A stretch of 5,023 bases of DNA, taken from NCBI GenBank assembly GCA_023423605.1, contig JAFAFF010000274.1:1-5023 (forward strand), written 5' to 3'. Below are positions 1-5,023 of this stretch, one piece after another (position 1 is the first letter of the stretch; every line of letters begins with the position of its first letter). The DNA comes from Pseudomonadota bacterium. Lineage in GTDB: Bacteria; Pseudomonadota; Gammaproteobacteria; Xanthomonadales; Xanthomonadaceae. Both the position numbers and the translations under genes were made by a program. The notes under the pieces were generated by a model, which was given only the letters and a program-made list of their open reading frames with translations, made no database searches and was not told the DNA's origin.

Positions 1-1143
1 GACCAGTTCGACCAGAGCAACAAGCACCTGGCCCGGCTGGTGTTCGATGCCTTCTACTGGATCATCAACTTCGGCTCGCTGTTCGCTTCGCTGCTGATCC
101 CGCTGGTGCTGAAGAACTGGGGGCCGCAATGGGCCTTCGGCATCCCCGGCATCCTGATGTTCATCGCCACGTTCGTGTTCTGGATGGGGCGCCGGCGTTA
201 TGTGCTGACGCCGCTGCCGCCGAAGGATCCGCATTCGTTCGCCAACGTTGTGCGTACCGCGCTGACCCAGCGCGTGGAAGGGCGCGGCCGCCCTGGACTG
301 GCGCTGGCGATCGCCGGCATGGTGCTGGCGGTGGCTTCGTTCGGCCTGGTCGGGTCGCTGGGCATCGTGATCTGCCTGTGCCTGGCGCTGGTGGCCATCC
401 TCGCCGGCATCGGCGGCGGCACCTGGCTGCAGCTGGATCGCGCCCGCGCCGTGCATCCGGCCGAAGCGGTGGAGGGCGTGCGCGCGGTGCTGCGCGTGCT
501 GGTGATCTTCGCGTTGACCACGCCGTTCTTCTCGCTGTTTGACCAGAAGGCGTCCACGTGGGTGCTGCAGGGCCAGCAGATGGCCATGCCGGAATGGTTC
601 ACCGCTTCGCAGATGCAGGCGCTGAATCCGCTGCTGGTGATGCTGTTGATCCCGTTCAACAACCTTGTGCTGTATCCGATGCTGCGGCGGTTCGGCTACG
701 AGCCCACCGCGCTTCGCCGCATGACCGCCGGCATCGCCTTCAGCGGCCTGGCCTGGATCGTGGTCGGTGGCATCCAGGTGCTGATGGACGGCGGCAACGT
801 GCTGTCCATCTTCTGGCAGATGCTGCCGTATGCGCTGCTGACCTTCGGTGAAGTGCTGGTGTCGGCTACCGGCCTGGAGTTCGCCTACAGCCAGGCGCCG
901 CAGGCGATGAAGGGCGTGGTGATGAGCTTCTGGAACCTGACCACCACCATCGGCAACCTGTGGGTGCTGTTGTCCAACGCCGCGGTGCGCAACGATGCGG
1001 TGACCGACCGCATCGCCACCACCGGCCTGAGCGAAGCCGCCTTCCTGATGTTCTTCTTCGCAGGATTCGCCTTCGTGGCCGCGCTGGCCTTCGGCTGGTA
1101 CGCCCGCCGCTACCGCATGGTCGACAACTACCGCACCGCCTGA
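1..1143 (+). CDS. POT/PTR2-family proton-dependent oligopeptide transporter, C-terminal part (5' end outside window)
   Basis: This inner-membrane carrier of the major facilitator superfamily should import di- and tripeptides with protons. The frame is open from base 1, so the gene starts upstream; 380 residues are visible, ending at TGA 1141-1143. Visible residues 1-4 (DQFD) match the end of the first PTR2 signature. Residues 18-27 (FYWIINFGSL) match the second signature, FYxxINxGSL, exactly. Further family-like stretches are FDQKASTW from residue 180 and the NP pair at 209-210, followed by a helix ending in YP. Hydrophobic helices alternate with basic cytoplasmic loops such as GRRRYV, and the tail is RRYRMVDNYRTA. 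The visible part would be roughly the last three quarters of a typical 480-520 residue bacterial member. The rhomboid gene starts 7 bases after the stop, suggesting co-transcription. Family assignment is firm; exact peptide specificity (DtpA-like or other) cannot be read from this. Confidence 0.94.
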   Translation, partial: DQFDQSNKHLARLVFDAFYWIINFGSLFASLLIPLVLKNWGPQWAFGIPGILMFIATFVFWMGRRRYVLTPLPPKDPHSFANVVRTALTQRVEGRGRPGLALAIAGMVLAVASFGLVGSLGIVICLCLALVAILAGIGGGTWLQLDRARAVHPAEAVEGVRAVLRVLVIFALTTPFFSLFDQKASTWVLQGQQMAMPEWFTASQMQALNPLLVMLLIPFNNLVLYPMLRRFGYEPTALRRMTAGIAFSGLAWIVVGGIQVLMDGGNVLSIFWQMLPYALLTFGEVLVSATGLEFAYSQAPQAMKGVVMSFWNLTTTIGNLWVLLSNAAVRNDAVTDRIATTGLSEAAFLMFFFAGFAFVAALAFGWYARRYRMVDNYRTA

Positions 1144-1150
1144 GCCTGAC

Positions 1151-1774
1151 ATGACCCCCGTCAACCTGCTGCTGATCGCCGTCACCGCCGTCCTGTCCTG
1201 GATGGCGTTCAACAACCGCGCGCTGGCCGACCGCCTGATCCTGTGGCCGCCGGCGGTGGACCGCAACCGCCAGTACGATCGCCTGCTGACCTACGGTTTC
1301 ATCCATGCCGACTGGCCGCACCTGATCTTCAACATGATCACGCTGTTCTTCTTCGGCGGCTATATCGAACGGGTGATGCTGCAGTTGTCCGGCAGCTACC
1401 TGACCTACCCGGCGTTCTATCTGGGTGCACTGCTGGTTTCCATCCTGCCCAGTTACATAAAGAACCAGAAGAATCCCAACTACCTGAGCCTGGGCGCCTC
1501 GGGCGCGGTGTCGGCGGTACTGTTCGCCTTCATCCTGCTCAGCCCGTGGACCATCATCCTGGTGTTCTTCATTCCGGCACCGGCGATCATCTACGCGGTG
1601 TTCTATGTCGGCTACAGCATCTGGATGGACAAGCGTGGCGGTGACCGCATCAACCACAGCGCACACCTGGCCGGCGCCGCGTTCGGCGTGCTGTTCATGC
1701 TGGCGATGCAACCGAGCATCTTCGGGCATTTCCTGACCGAGCTGTCCAACCCGCGCTTCGGTTTCGGCGGCTAG
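1151..1774 (+). CDS. Rhomboid-family intramembrane serine protease
   Basis: This 207-residue polytopic membrane protein should cleave transmembrane substrates within the bilayer. The rhomboid hallmarks are all present. The HxxxxHxxxN motif is H52, H57 and N61 (IHADWPHLIFN). The GxSG nucleophile motif is GASG at 115-118, with catalytic Ser117. The second dyad residue is His172 in AHLAGAAFG, followed by small residues that allow tight helix packing. About six hydrophobic segments are visible (near 3-20, 55-72, 86-100, 115-131, 134-156 and 170-186), consistent with the minimal six-helix rhomboid core without an extra cytoplasmic domain. Start ATG 1151 lies 7 bases after the transporter stop; no strong Shine-Dalgarno is seen, so translational coupling is likely. 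A polar loop at 101-111 (SYIKNQKNPNY) is locally AT-richer than its surroundings. Substrate is unknown. Both catalytic residues are present, so it is not an inactive iRhom-like form. Confidence 0.94.
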   Translation: MTPVNLLLIAVTAVLSWMAFNNRALADRLILWPPAVDRNRQYDRLLTYGFIHADWPHLIFNMITLFFFGGYIERVMLQLSGSYLTYPAFYLGALLVSILPSYIKNQKNPNYLSLGASGAVSAVLFAFILLSPWTIILVFFIPAPAIIYAVFYVGYSIWMDKRGGDRINHSAHLAGAAFGVLFMLAMQPSIFGHFLTELSNPRFGFGG

Positions 1775-1928
1775 GCGACAGTGCTGCGGCGTGCGTGCCA
1801 GCGTGCGCCGGCCACGACGGCGCCGCACGTGGACGCTGGGCGGGCCTGGGCAAGGCTGGGAATGCGGTTTCACGCCATCGTGGCGCCTGCCTGCGCACGA
1901 TAGCGAAGCCGTCCAAGGAGAGCGTTCC
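1775..1928 (+). other. Intergenic leader between rhomboid and acetyltransferase genes, with GC-rich potential hairpins
   Basis: This 154-base gap holds no supported gene. An imperfect stem can form between 1802-1810 and 1818-1829 (five plus four pairs, with a three-base bulge at 1822-1824). It lacks a following T-run, so it is not a clear intrinsic terminator. A short stem 1873-1877/1881-1885 with a 3-base loop lies closer to the next gene. No convincing -35/-10 pair was found. The frame of the next gene stays open back to 1791, but that extension is Arg/Pro-rich and has no domain-like character, so I treat the region as non-coding. Confidence 0.3.
1915..1920 (+). promoter_or_regulatory. Ribosome binding site deciding the acetyltransferase start
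   Basis: AAGGAG lies 8 bases before ATG 1929. It supports that ATG over the in-frame upstream candidates around 1791, which have no comparable site. Confidence 0.7.
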
Positions 1929-2231
1929 ATGGCGTCGGTTACCCCTCCCGGATTGGCCTACGAGGTATCCCATGACCTTGCTGGCCATCGTTTCACCGCG
2001 CGTGTGCAAGGCCACCTGGCGCTGCTGGAATACCAGCTCAAGCGCAGGCGGATGACCATCACGCATACTGAAGTCCCCGAGGCCATCGGGGGGCGGGGAA
2101 TTGCCGGCGAGCTCACCCGGGTGGCCCTGCGCTGGGCCCGCGAGAACCAGTTCCGCGTGGTGCCGGCCTGCGCATACGCCGAGTCGTTCTTCGACCGGCA
2201 CGAGGAATTCCATGACCTGTTGGTGGAATGA
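1929..2231 (+). CDS. GNAT-like N-acetyltransferase, small COG2388 (YidJ/NATD1-like) type
   Basis: A 100-residue cytoplasmic protein matching the small, minimal GNAT-fold family COG2388 (Acetyltransf_CG). The family is thought to bind acetyl-CoA, but physiological substrates are mostly unknown. Visible features are the substrate-side strands AYEVSHDLAGHRFTARV and LALLEYQLKRRRMTITHTEVP (residues 10-50), the acetyl-CoA pyrophosphate loop GGRGIAG at 54-60 followed by helix ELTRVALRWARENQ, and the strand VVPACAYAESFF with Cys81. Cys81 sits where related proteins carry a conserved cysteine. The C-terminus FHDLLVE is typical of the family, and 100 residues is close to the usual length of about 90-110. 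Start ATG 1929 is chosen for its AAGGAG. The DUF3298 lipoprotein start follows about 46 bases after the stop, so read-through into that gene is plausible. Family call is confident; acceptor unknown. Confidence 0.9.
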   Translation: MASVTPPGLAYEVSHDLAGHRFTARVQGHLALLEYQLKRRRMTITHTEVPEAIGGRGIAGELTRVALRWARENQFRVVPACAYAESFFDRHEEFHDLLVE

Positions 2232-2263
2232 GCCACCACGGGCGTTGCAGAGGATGAGGATGA

Positions 2264-2269
2264 AGGTGG
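2264..2269 (+). promoter_or_regulatory. Probable ribosome binding site of the DUF3298 lipoprotein gene
   Basis: AGGTGG lies 8 bases before ATG 2278 and resembles AGGAGG with one mismatch. A competing site, AGAGG at 2249-2253, sits 6 bases before ATG 2260. The real start is therefore uncertain among 2254, 2260, 2278 and 2305. Confidence 0.4.
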
Positions 2270-2277
2270 CTGGGAAG

Positions 2278-3168
2278 ATGTCGGGCGAGCACGGGAAATC
2301 ATCGATGGACGGCGTGGGCTGCCGGCGGGCGCTGGGCAGCTCGGTACTGCTGCTGGCCTTGGGAGGGGTGCTGCTGTCCGGGTGCAACCGCCAGGATGGC
2401 AACGAGGCGGCGGCGCCGCGTGCGGCGGTAGCCGCGGACGAGGCCGTGCCGGCCCCGCAGGAGGTGGCGGCGGACGGACCGGTGCAGCTGAGCGATGTCA
2501 TCGAGAACACGCCGCAGGCGATTGTCGGTATCAGTTATGCCCCCGGTCTGGACCGCTATCCGGGGCTGGCCAGGGCACTGCAGGATTACAGCAATGCGGC
2601 GCGCGGCGAACTGCAGCAGGCGCTCGATGGCCTGGGCAACGACAAGCCGACCATGCCGTACGAACTTTCGCTGGCCTTCGAAAAGCGCCTTGAAACGCCG
2701 ACGCTGGTGGCGGTGAGCGCCGAAGGCAGCCGCTACACCGGCGGCGCGCACGGCGAACCGCTGGTGGCGCGCTTCGTGTGGTTGCCGCAGCAGGAGCAGA
2801 TGCTCACCGCGACCGGGCTGGTGCCCGACGACGCTGGCTGGAAGGCGATCGGCCAGTACATTGCCGACCAGCTGCGCGAACGCGTGGCGACCCGGCTGAG
2901 CAGCGAGGATCTGGAGCCGGGAGAACTGCAGGAGTCGCTGCGCAGCGCCTCGCGCATGATTGCCGAGGGGACCGCCGCGAAGGTCGACAATTTCGGGCAG
3001 TTCGAACCGCTGACCGATGCTGGCGGCAGCATCACCGCGCTGCGGTTCGTGTTCCCGCCCTATCAGGTGGGACCCTATTCGGATGGTACCCAGACCGTGG
3101 ACGTTCCGGCGTCCATCCTGGTGCCGCATGTCGCGCCGGCCTATTCGGCGCTGTTCGCGCAGGGCTGA
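2278..3168 (+). CDS. Lipoprotein with DUF4163/DUF3298 (PdaC/RsiV-like) region
   Basis: A 296-residue envelope lipoprotein of unknown function. The signal peptide has a basic stretch (CRRALGSS), a hydrophobic core (VLLLALGGVLL) and lipobox LSGC. The lipidated cysteine is residue 36 (codon 2383-2385), followed by Asn, which favours the outer membrane because there is no Asp at +2. An Ala/Pro-rich tether (about 44-66) follows. A DUF4163-like half (about 68-168) ends in the characteristic YTGGAHG at 153-159. A DUF3298-like half (about 181-285) contains FPPYQVGPYSDG at 259-270 and ends with a hydrophobic ASILVP strand. Related domains occur in Bacillus PdaC and in the lysozyme-sensing anti-sigma factor RsiV, but this protein has no visible sigma-binding part. 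Upstream in-frame ATGs at 2254 and 2260 would give a longer N-terminus; ATG 2305 would place the Cys at residue 27, a more usual signal length. cfa begins 14 bases after the stop, so the two are very likely co-transcribed. Confidence 0.86.
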   Translation: MSGEHGKSSMDGVGCRRALGSSVLLLALGGVLLSGCNRQDGNEAAAPRAAVAADEAVPAPQEVAADGPVQLSDVIENTPQAIVGISYAPGLDRYPGLARALQDYSNAARGELQQALDGLGNDKPTMPYELSLAFEKRLETPTLVAVSAEGSRYTGGAHGEPLVARFVWLPQQEQMLTATGLVPDDAGWKAIGQYIADQLRERVATRLSSEDLEPGELQESLRSASRMIAEGTAAKVDNFGQFEPLTDAGGSITALRFVFPPYQVGPYSDGTQTVDVPASILVPHVAPAYSALFAQG

Positions 3169-3169
3169 C

Positions 3170-3176
3170 GGAGGAG
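3170..3176 (+). promoter_or_regulatory. Strong ribosome binding site deciding the GTG start of cfa
   Basis: GGAGGAG lies 6 bases before GTG 3183, in the 14-base gap after the lipoprotein stop. It settles the start of cfa, whose frame otherwise stays open far back into the lipoprotein gene. Confidence 0.8.
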
Positions 3177-3182
3177 ACCGGC

Positions 3183-4301
3183 GTGGAGGCTGCGCTGCAG
3201 GCACGGGTGACCGCGTTGTTGCAGGAGGCCGGTATCGCGGTCGGTGGCTCGCGCGCGCAGGACATCCAGGTCCATGATCCGCGCTTCCATGCGCGGGTGA
3301 TGGCGGAAGGATCACTGGGGCTGGGCGAAAGCTACATGGAAGGCTGGTGGGACGCCTGCGAACTGGACGCGTTCCTGCTGTGCCTGATGCAGGCGCACCT
3401 GGACGAGCGGGTGCATGGCTGGCGCGAGCTGGCCGATGGCGTGCGTGCGCGGCTGCTGAACCTGCAGTCGCGCGAGCGCAGCCTGGAGGTCGGTCGCCGT
3501 CATTACGATCTTGGCAACGATCTGTACCAGGCGATGCTCGGCCAGCGGCTGGTCTACAGCTGCGGCTACTGGCGCCAGGCGCAGGACCTGGATGCGGCCC
3601 AGGAAGCCAAGCTCGACCTGGTCTGCCGCAAGCTGGGGCTGCGTCCTGGCCAGCGTGTGCTGGACATCGGCTGTGGCTGGGGCGAGGCATTGAAGTTCGC
3701 CGCCGAACGCTATGGCGTCAGCGGCGTGGGCGTGACCATTTCGGCCGAGCAGGCCGCTTTTGCGCGCGAGCTGTGCGAAGGCCTGCCGGTGGAGATCCGC
3801 CTGCAGGATTATCGTGAGCTGGACGAGACGTTCGACGCGGTGTTTTCCATCGGCATGTTCGAGCACGTGGGCGACAAGAACTACCGCAGTTTCTTCGAGG
3901 TGGCGCGCCGCTGCCTGGCGCCGCAGGGATTGCTGCTGCTGCACAGCATCGGCACCAACATCTCGCGGCACCGCACCGATCCCTGGATAGCGCGTTATAT
4001 CTTTCCGAACTCGATGTTGCCGTCCGCCGCGCAGGTCACGCATGCCTTCGAAGGCCTGTTCGTGCTGGAGGACTGGCACAACTTCGGTACCGATTACGAC
4101 CGCACGCTGCAGGCTTGGCGGGCGAATGTGGAAGCAGCCTGGCCACGGTTGGATGAACGGCGATACGACGAACGCTTCCGACGCATGTGGCGCTTCTACC
4201 TGGCCGGTTCGATGGCGACGTTCCGCTGCCGGCATGCGCAGCTCTGGCAGCTGGTGCTGTCGCCCGAAGGCGTGCCCGGCGGGTATGTCGCGCCGCGCTG
4301 A
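3183..4301 (+). CDS. cfa: Cyclopropane-fatty-acyl-phospholipid synthase
   Basis: This enzyme transfers a methylene from S-adenosylmethionine onto the cis double bond of unsaturated acyl chains in membrane phospholipids. It acts at the cytoplasmic face and hardens the membrane against acid and other stress. The 372 residues are close to E. coli Cfa (382). The N-terminal domain (about 1-95) contains GSLGLGESYMEGWW, and RHYDLGNDLYQAML follows at 106-119. The SAM-binding loop is VLDIGCGWG at 159-167, followed by GVGVTISAEQ. Residues equivalent to the E. coli bicarbonate/active site are present at a constant offset of 12: Cys127 (YSCGYW), Glu227 (GMFEHVG), His254 and Ile256 (LLHSIG), and Tyr305 (FGTDYD). 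PWIARYIFPN and EDWHNFG are also family-typical. Start GTG 3183 is set by GGAGGAG. It lies 14 bases after the lipoprotein gene, implying shared transcription; no stationary-phase promoter is evident next to it. All key residues are intact, so it should be active. Confidence 0.97.
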   Translation: MEAALQARVTALLQEAGIAVGGSRAQDIQVHDPRFHARVMAEGSLGLGESYMEGWWDACELDAFLLCLMQAHLDERVHGWRELADGVRARLLNLQSRERSLEVGRRHYDLGNDLYQAMLGQRLVYSCGYWRQAQDLDAAQEAKLDLVCRKLGLRPGQRVLDIGCGWGEALKFAAERYGVSGVGVTISAEQAAFARELCEGLPVEIRLQDYRELDETFDAVFSIGMFEHVGDKNYRSFFEVARRCLAPQGLLLLHSIGTNISRHRTDPWIARYIFPNSMLPSAAQVTHAFEGLFVLEDWHNFGTDYDRTLQAWRANVEAAWPRLDERRYDERFRRMWRFYLAGSMATFRCRHAQLWQLVLSPEGVPGGYVAPR

Positions 4302-4386
4302 CGCGCTTACGGTCGCGTTGGTGCTGCGGGCGACACCGTCTGGCGCGGTTCCCTGTCGCGATGGGGCCGCGTCCGGCGTTCAATAC

Positions 4387-4411
4387 GGATGGTGAACCAG
4401 TCACCCCATCC
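4387..4411 (+). promoter_or_regulatory. Imperfect inverted repeat in the leader of the PPC-like gene
   Basis: In the 124-base gap 4302-4425, GGAT-GGTGA (4387-4395) can pair with TCACC (4401-4405) and ATCC (4408-4411), leaving a five-base loop and a two-base bulge (4406-4407). It ends 14 bases before ATG 4426, where no good Shine-Dalgarno is seen. It could be an mRNA hairpin affecting translation, an operator, or chance. No clear terminator for cfa and no convincing promoter were found in the same gap. Confidence 0.25.
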
Positions 4412-4425
4412 CGAGCACAGAAATC

Positions 4426-4896
4426 ATGCACCACCGTACCTTCCGCAGCCCTGTCATCGGCCTGTCCCTGTTCGTCGCCGGCACTGCTGGCGCGCTGGCA
4501 CAGGATGCCTGCTTTCCGCAGGATCCCTGGGGAGGCGAAATTCCCTGCATGCAGTCCGGCTACGCCGGCTGCTACCGCTACCAGCTGGACAAGGTTCCAG
4601 AGAACGTCGGCTACATTGAATCCGAACGCATGTTCGGTTACGGCGACAAGGTGGCCGGCGTGCTGGCCGATGTGGCCGGTGCGAGTGGCCAGGTCATGCT
4701 GGGAGGGGGCAATGACGGCTCGCCGGTAACGCTTTACGCGCGCGTGGGCTCTGCCCCCACGCCCGATCAATTTGACTGCCGCGCCGAACTCGCCGTCGGT
4801 CAGCTGTGCACGCTGCCGCGTGGCGCGGACATCCACTACCTCATCCAGGCGGGCGGTACGCCTACGCGCGTCTCCTTCTACGCGTTTCCGATGTAA
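4426..4896 (+). CDS. Small exported protein with a PPC-like (pre-peptidase C-terminal) domain
   Basis: A 156-residue protein with a Sec-type signal peptide: basic start MHHRTFR, hydrophobic core VIGLSLFVAGTAG and probable cleavage at ALA/QD after residue 25, leaving 131 mature residues. No lipobox is present, so it should be periplasmic or secreted. The mature part has five cysteines (29, 41, 49, 118, 128). The C-terminal portion, from about 88, reads like a bacterial PPC domain. VTLYARVGSAPTPDQFDCRAE (102-121 and next) resembles the family's LYVRFGSAPT...C block, followed by LCTLP and an IHYLIQAGG strand, with C118 and C128 placed like the paired PPC cysteines. PPC domains are normally C-terminal appendages of secreted proteases and other hydrolases; no protease domain is present here. 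The region 29-88 (CFPQDPWGGEIPC, then GCYRYQ) is unrecognised. Start ATG 4426 gives the only sensible signal peptide, though its ribosome site is weak. Real gene: confident; PPC assignment: moderate. Confidence 0.78.
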   Translation: MHHRTFRSPVIGLSLFVAGTAGALAQDACFPQDPWGGEIPCMQSGYAGCYRYQLDKVPENVGYIESERMFGYGDKVAGVLADVAGASGQVMLGGGNDGSPVTLYARVGSAPTPDQFDCRAELAVGQLCTLPRGADIHYLIQAGGTPTRVSFYAFPM

Positions 4897-4922
4897 CGAT
4901 CCGGAAGCCGCACCCACGAAGA

Positions 4923-4946
4923 AGCCGCCCGGTTTCCCGGGCGGCT
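4923..4946 (-). terminator. GC-rich hairpin terminator between convergent genes, better oriented for the minus strand
   Basis: AGCCGCCCGG (4923-4932) and CCGGGCGGCT (4937-4946) form a perfect 10-bp stem around a four-base loop. Read on the minus strand the loop is GAAA (a stable GNRA tetraloop), and the stem is followed by a short T-rich tract (CTTCTTCG). On the plus strand the stem is followed by GATGGG, with no T-run. It lies 26 bases past both stops (4896 and 4973), so it may serve both genes, but the tail favours the minus-strand one. Confidence 0.68.
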
Positions 4947-4972
4947 GATGGGTATCGCGAAAACGCCTGTGG

Positions 4973-5023
4973 TCAGTTGCCGGCGCCGGTCAGCCCGCGC
5001 TTCTCCAGCAACGGCTCGATCTG
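4973..5023 (-). CDS. C-terminal end of a minus-strand gene, product unidentified (partial)
   Basis: Reading the minus strand from the window edge gives QIEPLLEKRGLTGAGN followed by TGA (complement of 4973-4975). All 16 codons end in G or C, matching the third-position bias of the neighbouring genes, and the terminator-like hairpin lies just downstream in the right orientation. These support a real convergent gene extending beyond the window. Sixteen residues are too few to name a family; an amphipathic helix-like tail is all that can be said. Confidence 0.5.
   Translation of the reverse strand, partial: QIEPLLEKRGLTGAGN

Noticed and set aside
1791..1928. 46-residue N-terminal extension of the acetyltransferase
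   Set aside because: It is Arg/Trp/Pro-rich, not domain-like, has no ribosome site, and family members are about 100 residues, matching ATG 1929.
1775..1928. Stenotrophomonas GTAG-type (REP-like) palindromic repeat
   Set aside because: The gap is GC-rich and partly palindromic, but it lacks the GTAG-headed signature and no second copy is present in the window.
866..1930. Long minus-strand open frame (354 codons) opposite the transporter, rhomboid and gap
   Set aside because: The translation is Arg/Gln/His-rich with no domain or membrane pattern. It runs opposite two clearly identified genes and is explained by GC-rich codon bias.
2778..3182. N-terminal extension of cfa upstream of GTG 3183
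   Set aside because: The extension overlaps the lipoprotein coding region in another frame, is Arg/Gly-rich without homology character, and GTG 3183 has a strong ribosome site giving a family-typical length.
2299..3690. Minus-strand open frame of 463 codons opposite the lipoprotein and cfa
   Set aside because: It is low-complexity Arg/Ala/Pro/Gly sequence, antisense to two well-supported genes, and is a shadow of their codon use.
3312..4235. Minus-strand open frame of 307 codons opposite cfa
   Set aside because: It is entirely antisense to an intact cfa with all catalytic residues, and its translation shows no recognisable family.
4302..4425. Intrinsic terminator after cfa
   Set aside because: Only four- to five-pair stems without T-runs are present near the cfa stop; none is convincing.

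Overview
The window is GC-rich DNA with strong G/C preference at third codon positions. The gene content (POT peptide transporter, COG2388-type acetyltransferase, DUF3298 lipoprotein, Cfa, PPC-like secreted protein) suggests a gammaproteobacterium of the Xanthomonadaceae, most like Stenotrophomonas or Xanthomonas. That placement rests on overall protein character, not on a marker gene. No RNA gene, insertion sequence, CRISPR array or phage remnant was seen, and the region reads as ordinary, densely packed chromosome.

Layout: (1) 1-1143 (+) is the C-terminal 380 residues of a proton-coupled oligopeptide transporter whose start lies outside the window. (2) Seven bases later, 1151-1774 (+) encodes a rhomboid-family intramembrane serine protease with an intact Ser/His dyad. 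(3) A 154-base gap (1775-1928) holds GC-rich potential structure and a good ribosome binding site. (4) 1929-2231 (+) is a 100-residue COG2388 GNAT-like acetyltransferase. (5) 2278-3168 (+) is a lipoprotein with a DUF4163/DUF3298 (PdaC/RsiV-type) periplasmic region. (6) 3183-4301 (+), starting at GTG behind a strong ribosome binding site, is cyclopropane-fatty-acyl-phospholipid synthase (cfa). (7) 4426-4896 (+) is a small exported protein whose C-terminal half resembles a bacterial pre-peptidase C-terminal (PPC) domain. (8) A perfect 10-bp hairpin at 4923-4946 separates it from a convergent minus-strand gene, of which only the last 16 codons are visible (4973-5023).

Working together: transporter and rhomboid are probably co-transcribed. 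The acetyltransferase, lipoprotein and cfa are closely spaced on one strand and could form a second unit. Cfa modifies membrane phospholipids and the lipoprotein should sit in the envelope, so an envelope-maintenance theme is plausible, but it is inferred from proximity only. I found no convincing new multi-gene system. The least explained items are the stand-alone PPC-like protein and the lipoprotein-cfa pairing.
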